Below, piece by piece: positions 1 to 7,097 of a DNA stretch of 17,726 nucleotides. This stretch comes from JANFXS01 sp022791155 (GTDB taxonomy: Bacteria; Bacillota; Clostridia; Lachnospirales; Anaerotignaceae). The translations under genes were made by a program, and so were the position numbers. Position 1 is the stretch's first letter; each line of letters begins with the position of its first letter. The stretch spans positions 1 through 17,726 of the forward strand of contig CATJUX010000070.1 of the NCBI GenBank assembly GCA_949743895.1, read 5' to 3'. Under the pieces are notes generated by a model that was not told the DNA's origin, made no database searches, and worked only from the letters and a program-made list of their open reading frames with translations.

Positions 1-1019
1 AACCTTGATATAATCCCGTTTGGTGTGAGATCAAAATTGTTTTTCACAATTGCTTCAAGTTTTTCATCAGGAACTTTCCCCGTTCCAAATGTGTTCACAA
101 AAATGCTGACAGGCTCTGCAACGCCAATTGCATAGGCCAGCTCAATTTCACATTTGTCAGCAATTTTGCTTGCAACAATGTTCTTTGCCACATGGCGTGC
201 TGCATAACATGCTGAGCGATCCACCTTTGTTGGATCCTTTCCCGAAAAAGCGCCGCCGCCATGGCTGGCATAGCCGCCATATGTGTCAACAATGATTTTT
301 CTTCCTGTCAAACCGCTGTCGCCCTGTGGCCCTCCAATGACAAACCTTCCAGTTGGGTTGATGAAATATTTTGTGTTGTCATCAAGAAGTTTTTCAGGAA
401 TAACAGCCTTTATAACTTCATTTATAACATTATTTCTGATTGACTGCTGATCAACGTCAGGCGCATGTTGCGTTGATATAACAACTGTGTCAACTCTGAC
501 AGGCTTTCCATTGTCATATTCCACAGTAACCTGACTTTTTCCATCAGGGCGAAGATATTCAAGTATGCCTTTTTTGCGCACCTCGGCAAGTCTTTTTGTC
601 AGCTTGTGCGCAAGATAAATCGGCATGGGCATATATTCCTCTGTCTCATTGCAGGCAAAGCCAAACATCATGCCTTGATCCCCGGCGCCATTGTTGTCAA
701 CGCCCATGGCTATGTCAGGCGACTGGCCTTTTATTGATGTCAAAACAGCGCAAACCTCTGAATCAAAGCCAAATTTAGCTCTTGTGTATCCAATTTCACG
801 AACTGTCTCCCTCACAATTTTTTCAATATCAACATAGCAACTTGTGGTTATTTCGCCCATAACATATATCATGCCCGTGTTTGCCGTTGTTTCGCAAGCC
901 ACTCTTGCGTTCTTGTCTTTCTCCAATATGGCGTCAAGTATGGCGTCAGAAATTTGATCACACAACTTGTCAGGATGTCCTTCCGTCACAGATTCCGAAG
1001 TGAATAATCTTTTGCTCAT
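1..1019 (-). CDS. metK: S-adenosylmethionine synthetase, 3' end outside window
   Basis: Makes S-adenosylmethionine from methionine and ATP in the cytosol, releasing phosphate and pyrophosphate. The frame is open for 339 codons from an ATG at 1019 to the window edge; the family is about 390-400 residues, so roughly 55-60 C-terminal residues are missing. Visible signatures are GHPDK at residues 14-18 near the N-terminus, the GAGDQG nucleotide loop followed by MMFGFACNET, the GGPQGDSGLTGRK segment and the GGGAFSGKD loop. The start is fixed by AAGGAGG lying eight bases upstream of ATG (spacer AAATTGAA). A SAM-I riboswitch and promoter lie directly upstream, so transcription should fall when SAM is plentiful. 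No damage is seen in the part present. Confidence 0.97.
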   Translation of the reverse strand, partial: MSKRLFTSESVTEGHPDKLCDQISDAILDAILEKDKNARVACETTANTGMIYVMGEITTSCYVDIEKIVRETVREIGYTRAKFGFDSEVCAVLTSIKGQSPDIAMGVDNNGAGDQGMMFGFACNETEEYMPMPIYLAHKLTKRLAEVRKKGILEYLRPDGKSQVTVEYDNGKPVRVDTVVISTQHAPDVDQQSIRNNVINEVIKAVIPEKLLDDNTKYFINPTGRFVIGGPQGDSGLTGRKIIVDTYGGYASHGGGAFSGKDPTKVDRSACYAARHVAKNIVASKIADKCEIELAYAIGVAEPVSIFVNTFGTGKVPDEKLEAIVKNNFDLTPNGIISR

Positions 1020-1041
1020 TTTCAATTTCCTCCTTAAATTA

Positions 1042-1079
1042 GAAAAACAAAGCTCGCAAAGCACAGTGGCAATGCGAGC
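1042..1079 (-). terminator. Intrinsic terminator of the metK SAM riboswitch
   Basis: On the minus strand GCTCGCA (1073-1079) pairs with TGCGAGC (1052-1058), followed by the U-rich run TTTGTTTTTC just before the metK ribosome binding site. GGCA-G-ATG at the 3' side of the aptamer P1 (1092-1101) can instead pair with CATTGCC in the 5' part of this hairpin (1068-1075). That would be the antiterminator used when no SAM is bound. Confidence 0.85.
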
Positions 1080-1091
1080 AAAACACACAAA

Positions 1092-1197
1092 CTCATCTGC
1101 CGCTGTAATAACAGCGTAGGAATTAGCACCGTGCGGTAATAAAACGCCGGTTGCCGGGTATCATAGGGCCTATTCCCTCAACCACTCTTGATAAGCA
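1092..1197 (-). ncRNA. SAM-I (S-box) riboswitch aptamer
   Basis: Read on the minus strand, the conserved SAM-I elements occur in order: CTTATCAAGAG (P1 5' strand and kink-turn start, 1185-1195), GGTTGAGGGA, GGCCCTATGA, CCCGGCAACC, GCACGGTGCTAATTCC, and the P1 3' strand GATGAG (1092-1097) pairing with CTTATC. It lies between a promoter at 1218-1246 and a terminator hairpin, immediately 5' of metK. This is the standard SAM-off transcriptional arrangement. Confidence 0.96.
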
Positions 1198-1217
1198 TTC
1201 TTTATTAATTTTATATG

Positions 1218-1246
1218 ATTCTACCAAAAACAACCCAATATGTCAA
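1218..1246 (-). promoter_or_regulatory. sigma-A promoter of the metK riboswitch transcript
   Basis: On the minus strand TTGACA (1241-1246) and TAGAAT (1218-1223) are separated by exactly 17 bp. The predicted transcript would start near 1211, about 15 nt before the riboswitch P1 helix, which fits a short 5' lead into the aptamer. Confidence 0.82.
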
Positions 1247-1264
1247 TAGCAAATATCGTCACAA

Positions 1265-1304
1265 ACAAAAAAGCCGCCTTTGAAGTTTTCAAACTTTCGG
1301 CGGC
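1265..1304 (-). terminator. Intrinsic terminator after the ferritin-like gene
   Basis: GCCGCC (1299-1304) pairs with GGCGGC (1273-1278) on the minus strand, with an inner AGTTT/AAACT pairing, followed by TTTTTTG. It lies just past the stop codon at 1330 and isolates that gene from the metK promoter downstream. Confidence 0.85.
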
Positions 1305-1329
1305 ATTATATTCATAAATTTTCAAAAAC

Positions 1330-1551
1330 TCATTTTTTGTTTTTGTGCTCAATGATCAAATCTCTCAATCTTGAGGCGTGAACTCCCTCATCTTTGGCAA
1401 ATTCGGCAAAAACCTCTCTCACTTTTGGATCATTTTCTTTGTCCTTTGAATATATGCTATATTCCCTTGTCATTTCCATAGAATTTTCCCATGATTTCAA
1501 AAGTCTGTCATATGTTGTAAACTCAATGTCACAGTTTTCTTTTTTATCCAT
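1330..1551 (-). CDS. Small ferritin-like (rubrerythrin-type half) protein
   Basis: A 73-residue, highly charged, probably all-helical protein. Residues 17-70 read like one helix pair of a rubrerythrin or ferritin-like bundle: a first helix with E21 and E25, a short turn, then a helix ending in EGVHASRLRDLI, whose ExxH spacing matches the family's metal-binding motif. True rubrerythrins carry two such pairs plus a rubredoxin domain. This one would have to dimerise to form a di-metal site, or may have only a structural role. The start is supported by AAGGGAG six to ten bases upstream of the ATG. It is divergent from the Mn catalase gene at 1781, which suggests a shared oxidative-stress or spore context. 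The family assignment is by eye and moderate; the gene itself is well supported by its RBS and terminator. Confidence 0.72.
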   Translation of the reverse strand: MDKKENCDIEFTTYDRLLKSWENSMEMTREYSIYSKDKENDPKVREVFAEFAKDEGVHASRLRDLIIEHKNKK

Positions 1552-1780
1552 ACTGTCAATTCTCCCTTAAATTTTTTTGGCAATTCAGTTAGAAAGCCTG
1601 CTCACCCTCACAAAATCATTTGTGTGCCGGTTTAAATTAATATCCCGTTTTTCAAAATAAAATATTCTGAAAAACACACAAATATATTTCCATTTAATTC
1701 AAATTTTCAAAACGAATACCTTTCTCAATATTTGAGGATAATACATTATTATAAATAACTTTTTCAGGAGGTATGACAGT

Positions 1781-2458
1781 ATGTTCAAACATGAAAAACA
1801 GCTTCTTCATCCTGTTGGCATTGAGGAACCAAACCCGCAATATGCCGTTTTGCTTCAGGAACAGCTTGGAGGAGGCAATGGCGAGCTAAAGTCTGCCATG
1901 CAATATATATCCCAAAGCTTCAGAATAAAAGATCCTGTGATCAAAGACTTGTTCATGGATATAGCCGCTGAAGAACTCAGCCACATGGAAATGGTTGGTG
2001 CCACAATAAATCTGCTCAACGGACATGACGTTGACTATAGAACAGTGCCCGCTGGAGAAATACAGACGCACGTGCTGCTTGGGCTCAATCCGGGGCTCAT
2101 GAACACTTCAGGCTCACCATGGACAGCTGACTATGTGACAGTCACAGGCGATTTGTGCGCAGATTTGTTGTCAAACATAGCTTCTGAACAGCGTGCCAAA
2201 GTTGTTTATGAATATCTCTACCGCCAGATCAATGACAAAAAAGTGCGAGACACAATAGACTTTCTTCTCAATCGCGAAGAAGCCCACAACGCATTGTTCC
2301 GCGAGGCGTTCAACAAAATTCAAGACACAGGAAGCAACAAAGATTTTGGAGTCACTGAGGATTCGAAACTATATTTCAATCTTTCAAGCCCTTCACCTCA
2401 AAACTCATTTGGAAAAACTGAGGCAAACCCCATAAGCTTTGCAAACTCAACAAAATAG
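1781..2458 (+). CDS. Manganese catalase family protein, CotJC-like
   Basis: A ferritin-like protein of the Mn_catalase family, which converts hydrogen peroxide to water and oxygen at a di-manganese centre; in spore formers the related CotJC is a coat component. The ligand pattern is complete: E35 (in GGNGELKSAM), E65 and H68 (EELSHMEM), E136 (NIASEQRAK) and H169 (NREEAHNALF). At 225 residues it is longer than CotJC (about 190) and shorter than classical Mn catalases (about 265 or more); residues after about 190 are a Ser/Asn-rich tail. The start is fixed by AGGAGG at 1766-1771, nine bases before the ATG. A strong terminator follows at once, so it is monocistronic. No cotJA or cotJB lies beside it. 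Enzyme versus coat role cannot be settled from sequence. Confidence 0.9.
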   Translation: MFKHEKQLLHPVGIEEPNPQYAVLLQEQLGGGNGELKSAMQYISQSFRIKDPVIKDLFMDIAAEELSHMEMVGATINLLNGHDVDYRTVPAGEIQTHVLLGLNPGLMNTSGSPWTADYVTVTGDLCADLLSNIASEQRAKVVYEYLYRQINDKKVRDTIDFLLNREEAHNALFREAFNKIQDTGSNKDFGVTEDSKLYFNLSSPSPQNSFGKTEANPISFANSTK

Positions 2459-2470
2459 AAAACAAAAATT

Positions 2471-2516
2471 ATAAAATCCGGGTTTCACAAAAATTTTCAT
2501 GAAACCCGGATTTTAT
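2471..2516. terminator. Bidirectional terminator between catalase and acetyltransferase
   Basis: A perfect 17-bp inverted repeat: ATAAAATCCGGGTTTCA (2471-2487) and its complement (2500-2516) around a 12-nt loop. The stem's AT-rich foot supplies T-runs on both strands (ATTTTAT), and the two flanking genes converge on it. Confidence 0.9.
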
Positions 2517-2519
2517 GAC

Positions 2520-3059
2520 TCATTTGCCAGCATTGTCTCTAAGCTTGCATTCAGCCATGTTGCAGCCTGTGAACCCAATAACACTGCTCCTTCTCTCCAA
2601 AAGCACCATGTTTCTCCAATGTCCAAACCTGTCAATTCCAATCATTTTTCTATATCCAACGCGCCTGAAACCACACTTTTCAAAAAGCCTCATTGCAGCT
2701 TCATTTTCGTCTAATATCATTGTTTGCAAAGTCCATATATTGTTGTTGTCGGCAAACTCAATCATGTGATCAATCAGCTCTTTCCCAACTCCATTGCCTC
2801 TTTCGCTTGCCTCAACACAAACGCTTATTCCACGCACTCCTCTAAACGCTTCACCGCGATAGAGTTCAGTCAACGCAGCCCAACCCGCCACTGTGCCGTC
2901 TTTTTCGGCAACAACTCTTTCATTTTTTTTATATCCGCTGTCCCACTGGTCATATGGCGGACAAGAATATTCAAGCGTGGCCATGTTGCTTTTGATTGCA
3001 TCTTTATAAATTTCGCTCACTATTTGCCAGTCATTACTAATCATTTCCCTTATCTTCAT
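2520..3059 (-). CDS. GNAT acetyltransferase, phosphinothricin acetyltransferase-like
   Basis: A cytosolic N-acetyltransferase of the GNAT fold, closest by eye to the Pat/Bar/MnaT-like branch that acetylates small amine substrates with acetyl-CoA. From MKIREM the protein has 179 residues, normal for the family. It shows the branch's order of motifs: IREM...DW near the start, VAEKDGTVAGWAAL (beta strands), the SVCVEASERGNGVGKEL acetyl-CoA loop (motif A, R/Q-x-x-G-x-G/A type), TLQTMILDENEAAMRLFEKCGFRRVG, and GHWRNMVLLERRS. The open frame extends upstream but AAGGCGG places the start at 3059 (10-base spacer) or 3065 (4-base). A candidate promoter with an internal inverted repeat lies at 3176-3203, so it may be regulated apart from the genes upstream. 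The substrate is unknown; herbicide resistance should not be assumed. Confidence 0.88.
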   Translation of the reverse strand: MKIREMISNDWQIVSEIYKDAIKSNMATLEYSCPPYDQWDSGYKKNERVVAEKDGTVAGWAALTELYRGEAFRGVRGISVCVEASERGNGVGKELIDHMIEFADNNNIWTLQTMILDENEAAMRLFEKCGFRRVGYRKMIGIDRFGHWRNMVLLERRSSVIGFTGCNMAECKLRDNAGK

Positions 3060-3175
3060 AATCATAACACCGCCTTTCATCAAAAACATGCCCTGTGTTG
3101 ACAACTGCCTGTGGCCAAGTTCAAGTTCATGCAGCAAGATTGTGAATTTCGTTCAGCCCAGATATTGGTTATATA

Positions 3176-3203
3176 AATTTGATGTTTTCACAAACATTGT
3201 CAA
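3176..3203 (-). promoter_or_regulatory. Candidate promoter/operator of the acetyltransferase gene
   Basis: On the minus strand a consensus -35 TTGACA (3198-3203) is followed at once by a perfect 6-bp inverted repeat ATGTTT-4-AAACAT (3182-3197) and then TTTATATAAC. The spacing to the -10-like stretch is about 20 bp, longer than ideal, so the -10 is uncertain. An operator filling the space between -35 and -10 would suit a repressor. The -35 sits at the 3' end of the preceding nimA-like gene. Confidence 0.4.
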
Positions 3204-3204
3204 A

Positions 3205-3675
3205 TCACTTCATCTTTGCCCGAAATTCGTCAGCCACAATTTTATACACTGCTGTTTGTGCCAAAATTTTATCGTCATAATCAAAGTTTTCTTTTTCAGA
3301 AATTCCTTTCATCAACACATCAAGTGCATGCCTTTTTTCATCAGCGTTTTCAACCAAACCAATTCTTCCGCTTCCCATAACACTGCTGTAATGACATGTA
3401 TATTTGCATGCTTTTGTTCCCTTTCCCTCAATGCCAATGCATTCATCCATTTCAAATGACACAACTGGTTCGTTTTTGCTCAGTTCAGCTTTTGTTCCGC
3501 TTTTTGCTCCATGAAAAAACAGTGTCAAAACATCACCATTCATTTCATATCCAAAATTCACTGGAAATATGTGAATCTTTTCACCGTCATAAAATCCAAC
3601 GCGCATCACGTTATATCTTTTCAAAAGCTCCTCTATCTTTTCCAAATCAGTTATCTCAAGTTCTTTCCTTCTCAC
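3205..3675 (-). CDS. NimA-like pyridoxamine 5'-phosphate oxidase-fold flavin protein
   Basis: A 156-residue split-barrel flavoprotein of the PNPOx/NimA group, of which some members reduce nitroimidazoles. Family hallmarks are the opening MRRKELEITD, the strand HIFPVNFGYE (35-44), LTLFFHGAKSGTK (50-62, where H55 corresponds to the NimA histidine) and the SSVMGSGRIGLVE segment. The start is GTG at 3675: it overlaps the upstream DUF2974 stop in the arrangement GTGA, and GAAGGAG lies just before it. This is typical translational coupling. The next gene downstream has its own candidate promoter. Function is probably flavin-dependent redox chemistry; nitroimidazole resistance is only a family-level possibility. 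Confidence 0.88.
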   Translation of the reverse strand: MRRKELEITDLEKIEELLKRYNVMRVGFYDGEKIHIFPVNFGYEMNGDVLTLFFHGAKSGTKAELSKNEPVVSFEMDECIGIEGKGTKACKYTCHYSSVMGSGRIGLVENADEKRHALDVLMKGISEKENFDYDDKILAQTAVYKIVADEFRAKMK

Positions 3676-4877
3676 AGTTCTCCTTCTTTCTTTTTAACAA
3701 CAACATATTTTTTGCTTTTGTGAAGCTTAACCTTGGAAACAATGTCTTCCACCTTTTCCATTGCCATTTCTTTTTTAGATTTTCCATAGAGCAGGTTGTC
3801 TTTTGCCGTTTCAAAGAGAAGCTGAAGCGTTTTTATCAACACGCTTTTTGTTTCATCATCAGCCAAAGTCAGGCTTTTAATCATCGCTCCATAGCCTTTC
3901 ATTCCATCTTCTTTCAGCTCTGTGAGTGTTGTGGCATTGCTTGCCTCAATTATTTCAAAAAGCGCGTCAACAAACTTCTCCTTTTGATTTTTGTCCATTT
4001 TCATGACCCAGTCTCTAAATGTGCTGTCGGCAAACGCGCTCCCCTCTGAAATTTTGTCACACAAAACAAACTTGTTTCCAACAACTTCCCAATTGAAAGG
4101 ATTGTGCTGAAGCAGCCCAAACTGCCGGCTTTTGACAATTTTATATTCATCGTGGCAGGCAAACAGCATGCCAACAACAGATGATTGTGGAATATATGAG
4201 TGAATTCTGTCATAAATTTCTTTATAACTTCTTTTGGTCAGCAGCTCCGGCTTAAATCCGGGGCCGTCATTATTATAAATCCCAATTATTCTTTTTCGCA
4301 CACCACTGTCACAAAACAAAGAAGAATATATAGCCAAATTTCCGCCTTTTGAATGGCCCGCTATAATCATTCCGCCCTCAAGCTTTGACGATGCTTTTGT
4401 CAGATAATCAATGGCCGAAAGCTGAGATGGAACGTTGTCAAGAAAACTCATGTTGAAATCTTCTTTCCAGCCAACAATAGTGTCATCAGTTCCTCTAAAA
4501 ACTACGACGTTTGTTCCGTCAGGCAATATGGCTGTGATTGCCGAAAATTGCTTCTCCTCTTTTTCATCAACTGTGTTCACATAGCCGCAAAGCCTCATGC
4601 ACAAAAATCTTTCACTTTTTGCCATTTCCTCAAACAAAAGAGTGACATCTTTTGAGATCAAAACACCAGGATCTTTTCTGTCACAATGGCGCGAAATTTT
4701 AGAAAACAGCCTCCATGCTTCTTTCAAACTTATATCATCATCAAAATCATCAGAGACAATATCGCTAAAATCCAAATATGAAAACTGGCTTAATATGAGA
4801 GCATCGATTTCATTAAATTTGTCGTTGAAAAAGCTAATGTCTCCCCGCCATTTTATATAATCAATAATGTCGCTCAT
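3672..4877 (-). CDS. DUF2974 (Mbeg1-like) alpha/beta hydrolase
   Basis: A 401-residue lipase-like serine hydrolase of the DUF2974 family. The alpha/beta hydrolase core spans about residues 25-265. It contains VVVFRGTDD (124-132, an oxyanion-region motif as in class 3 lipases), the nucleophile elbow GHSKGG with Ser176, YNNDGPGF with candidate acid D204, and LLQHNPFNW with candidate His258. The C-terminal 120 residues are helical and lysine-rich, with no signal peptide or membrane segment, so the enzyme should be cytosolic. GGAGG six bases before the ATG fixes the start. It is the first gene of a two-gene unit, overlapping the NimA-like gene by 4 nt. The substrate is unknown for the family. A short inverted repeat upstream (4906-4922) may be an operator. 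Confidence 0.9.
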   Translation of the reverse strand: MSDIIDYIKWRGDISFFNDKFNEIDALILSQFSYLDFSDIVSDDFDDDISLKEAWRLFSKISRHCDRKDPGVLISKDVTLLFEEMAKSERFLCMRLCGYVNTVDEKEEKQFSAITAILPDGTNVVVFRGTDDTIVGWKEDFNMSFLDNVPSQLSAIDYLTKASSKLEGGMIIAGHSKGGNLAIYSSLFCDSGVRKRIIGIYNNDGPGFKPELLTKRSYKEIYDRIHSYIPQSSVVGMLFACHDEYKIVKSRQFGLLQHNPFNWEVVGNKFVLCDKISEGSAFADSTFRDWVMKMDKNQKEKFVDALFEIIEASNATTLTELKEDGMKGYGAMIKSLTLADDETKSVLIKTLQLLFETAKDNLLYGKSKKEMAMEKVEDIVSKVKLHKSKKYVVVKKKEGEL

Positions 4878-4934
4878 ATTTATCCTCCATGATATAATAT
4901 TACCAACAAAATGAGCTTTTGTATACCATTAAGC

Positions 4935-4982
4935 AAAAAATTTTTTGCCTGTTGATAAGTTTTTTACAAACTCACAACAGGC
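4935..4982 (-). terminator. Intrinsic terminator after the CuAO-N domain gene
   Basis: On the minus strand GCCTGTTG (4975-4982) pairs with CAACAGGC (4947-4954) around a partly paired 20-nt loop, followed by AAAAAATTTTTTG. It lies between the stop codon at 5086 and the DUF2974 start at 4877. Confidence 0.75.
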
Positions 4983-5085
4983 TGGCATTATTGTTTTATA
5001 AATTCATTCAAGAGCTTCATGCAGAACATTTTCTAACACATGTGCTTCATGGCACATTGGCCATTTGTCACAAGCATATATATGT

Positions 5086-5904
5086 TCAACGCTCCAGTTC
5101 AAGAGAAATTCTTCTTGTTTTTGCCGGAATGTTCAAAGATTTTGTGATTTCAAAGCTTTCATCCTTCACCATGACAGTGTTGTGAGCTATTTTTTTGCCG
5201 TCATCATCATAGCAAATTAAGTACACTCTGACGCTCTTTGTTCCAACGTTGTTGTTTCCAAGTGCGTCTATATTATATTTCACATTTCCAGACATTAAAA
5301 TGTCTATTCTTATATAGTCATCATTAATCTTCTTCATTTCAGTGACATTGAACACATCAAAACTGCAAGAAACTTTAGGTGTTCCGTCATCAAATGATAC
5401 AAATTTGGCTCCAGGCCTCTTAGAATACATGATTTCGGGCATGTCTTCTGTTTCATCGTTTGAATCCAAAAAATTTTCGTCTTCACCCAAATTGTCGGCA
5501 TCACCAGAGGCTTCGTCATTCAACTCATTTTCACGAGCCAAATCAGTTTCAACCGACTCAGCCAAAACATACACACTTCCGTTAATCATCAGCAGTGGCT
5601 TTTTAATAACAGAATTTTTGCCATTCAAATTCACAATTCTGCTGCCAAGTTTCATTTTTATGGTTGTTTTGTCTTTTTTGATTGTCACACTGCTGTCGGA
5701 TTCGTTCCAAAAAACTTCAGCCCCCATTTCTTCATATACAGCACGCACAGGAACAAAAACTTCATCATCAAAAACCACTTTTTCAATTTTTGAATCATAG
5801 GCCGTTTTGGCAGTTTCGGCCACATCAGTTTCGGCAGCAAATGCCATTGTTCCACAACATGCCAAAGAAAATGTCGCACACAAAATAAGAATAGTTTTTT
5901 TCAT
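5086..5904 (-). CDS. Secreted copper amine oxidase N-terminal-like domain protein
   Basis: A 272-residue exported protein. Residues 1-24 form a signal peptide: MKKT, a hydrophobic core, then an AFA-A cleavage region. The Cys pair at 16-17 is poorly placed for a lipobox. Residues about 38-120 match the CuAO N-terminal-like domain common in secreted clostridial proteins: FVPVRAVYEEMGAEVFW, SVTIKKDKTTIKMKLGS, and KPLLMINGSVYVLAESV. An acidic low-complexity linker follows (about 125-155), then a beta-rich C-terminal region of unknown type ending in SLELER. Despite its name the domain has no oxidase activity; in this phylum it usually accompanies envelope proteins. GGGGG seven bases before the ATG supports the start. 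It appears monocistronic, with its own promoter and terminator. Confidence 0.82.
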   Translation of the reverse strand: MKKTILILCATFSLACCGTMAFAAETDVAETAKTAYDSKIEKVVFDDEVFVPVRAVYEEMGAEVFWNESDSSVTIKKDKTTIKMKLGSRIVNLNGKNSVIKKPLLMINGSVYVLAESVETDLARENELNDEASGDADNLGEDENFLDSNDETEDMPEIMYSKRPGAKFVSFDDGTPKVSCSFDVFNVTEMKKINDDYIRIDILMSGNVKYNIDALGNNNVGTKSVRVYLICYDDDGKKIAHNTVMVKDESFEITKSLNIPAKTRRISLELER

Positions 5905-5930
5905 TCAAATTCCCCCTATCATTTATAATA

Positions 5931-5960
5931 ATAACACAAATTATTATTTATGAAAAGCAA
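5931..5960 (-). promoter_or_regulatory. Probable sigma-A promoter of the CuAO-N domain gene
   Basis: Minus-strand TTGCTT (5955-5960) and TGTTAT (5931-5936) are 18 bp apart, about 20 bp upstream of the GGGGG ribosome binding site. Both hexamers are imperfect and the region is very AT-rich, so this is a moderate prediction. Confidence 0.42.
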
Positions 5961-6087
5961 AATTTATGTAACTATTGAACAAAAAAAGTAGGGAAATATG
6001 TTTACGCAACATTTTTTGAACATCTGTTGATTATAAAACACTGTTCGCAAATGAAAGCTTCCTCCTGTTCAAAACCAGCTGAAACAA

Positions 6088-7026
6088 TTATACAATTCTG
6101 TTGTTGAGCTCTCTGCCATTCACATAATTTTCGAGATTTTTATAAATCATGTCGAACATTCTTTGAACATTTTTTTCAGAAGCAAAGCTTGTGTGAGGGG
6201 AATAATAAAAATTCTTAAATCCCCACAAAACGCTTTCTTCGCTCAAAGGCTCGTTTTCAAAAACATCTATGGCCGCTCCCAAAAGTTTTTCACTTTCAAG
6301 GGCATTGACCAAAGCTTTTTCCTCAACAATGGCGCCCCTTCCTATGTTGATTAAAACTGATTTGTCTTTCATTTTTTTGAACATTTCATCATCAAAGATG
6401 TGATATGTGCTTTTGTCAAGCGGAATTGCAATGACAACAATGTCAAATTCATTTATGCTTTCGCCCAAACTGTTTATGTTTTGAACACTGTCAAAATGGT
6501 TCGACATTTTCCCGCTTCTGTTAAACCCAACAACCTCAAGGCCAAACGGTTTCATTCTTTTTGCTATTTCGGTTCCTATTCCCCCTGTTCCCAAAACAGC
6601 GGCCTTTTTCCCATTGACTTCAGGCATGTCATATTGTTTTCTCCAGCTTCTGTTTGCTGTTTGTTCTTCATAAACCCTCATTCGTTTGTATATATCAAGA
6701 ACACGCATCATGACAAATTCCGAAATTGGAATGTCAAAAACGCCCCTTGAGTTGCAATATATAATTCCTCTTTTTTTGAATCCATCAATATCAACTGTGT
6801 CCGTTCCAACCATTTGGGCCTGTATAAATTTAAGATTTTTGAAGTCTTCAATATTATTTTCTTGAAAGAATGTTTCAACCATCACAAGCACATCACATTG
6901 CATTTCTTCCTCTGTCAATGGAACTTTCACATCTCTGTGACGCATAACATCATATCCAAGCTTTCTAACTTTTTCCATATTTTCGTCTGTAGTGTTGTCC
7001 TTTCCCACATAAAGAAGTTTAAGCAT
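6088..7026 (-). CDS. D-isomer-specific 2-hydroxyacid dehydrogenase
   Basis: A 312-residue NAD(P)-dependent oxidoreductase interconverting a 2-keto acid and its D-2-hydroxy acid in the cytosol. The substrate-binding half surrounds a Rossmann domain with GTGGIG at 146-151. The catalytic triad is present: R230 (INIGRGAIV), E259 (DVFENEP) and H278 (YYSPHTSFA). The strand after the glycine motif ends GFNRSGK, with N/R where NAD-preferring enzymes carry an acidic residue, so NADP(H) preference is inferred. The open frame extends 30 codons upstream, but GGGAGGG six bases before the ATG at 7026 decides the start, and the extension overlaps a terminator. Substrate (glyoxylate, hydroxypyruvate, phosphoglycerate or other) cannot be told. 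It lacks the C-terminal ACT domain of many SerA proteins. Confidence 0.92.
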   Translation of the reverse strand: MLKLLYVGKDNTTDENMEKVRKLGYDVMRHRDVKVPLTEEEMQCDVLVMVETFFQENNIEDFKNLKFIQAQMVGTDTVDIDGFKKRGIIYCNSRGVFDIPISEFVMMRVLDIYKRMRVYEEQTANRSWRKQYDMPEVNGKKAAVLGTGGIGTEIAKRMKPFGLEVVGFNRSGKMSNHFDSVQNINSLGESINEFDIVVIAIPLDKSTYHIFDDEMFKKMKDKSVLINIGRGAIVEEKALVNALESEKLLGAAIDVFENEPLSEESVLWGFKNFYYSPHTSFASEKNVQRMFDMIYKNLENYVNGRELNNRIV

Positions 7027-7054
7027 ATAAGACCCTCCCAAAATTTTTAACCTA

Positions 7055-7097
7055 TAAAAAATGAGGCGGCATATACAGAAATTCCATATTTGCCGCC
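7055..7097 (-). terminator. Terminator between the ilvD remnant and the dehydrogenase
   Basis: GGCGGCA (7091-7097) pairs with TGCCGCC (7065-7071) on the minus strand and is followed by CATTTTTTAT. It sits downstream of the degenerate ilvD, and probably survives as that gene's original terminator. On the plus strand the same stem is followed only by TTTTGC. Confidence 0.72.

Noticed and set aside
1746..1760. PerR-box-like sequence before the catalase gene
   Set aside because: Only the right half (TTATTATAA) fits the TTATAATNATTATAA consensus; the left half mismatches at five of six bases, which is expected by chance in such AT-rich DNA.
3396..4049. Long plus-strand open frame antisense to the NimA-like and DUF2974 genes
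   Set aside because: It overlaps two genes with clear family motifs and coupled ribosome sites; its Phe/His/Ser-rich composition is that of a reverse-strand shadow.
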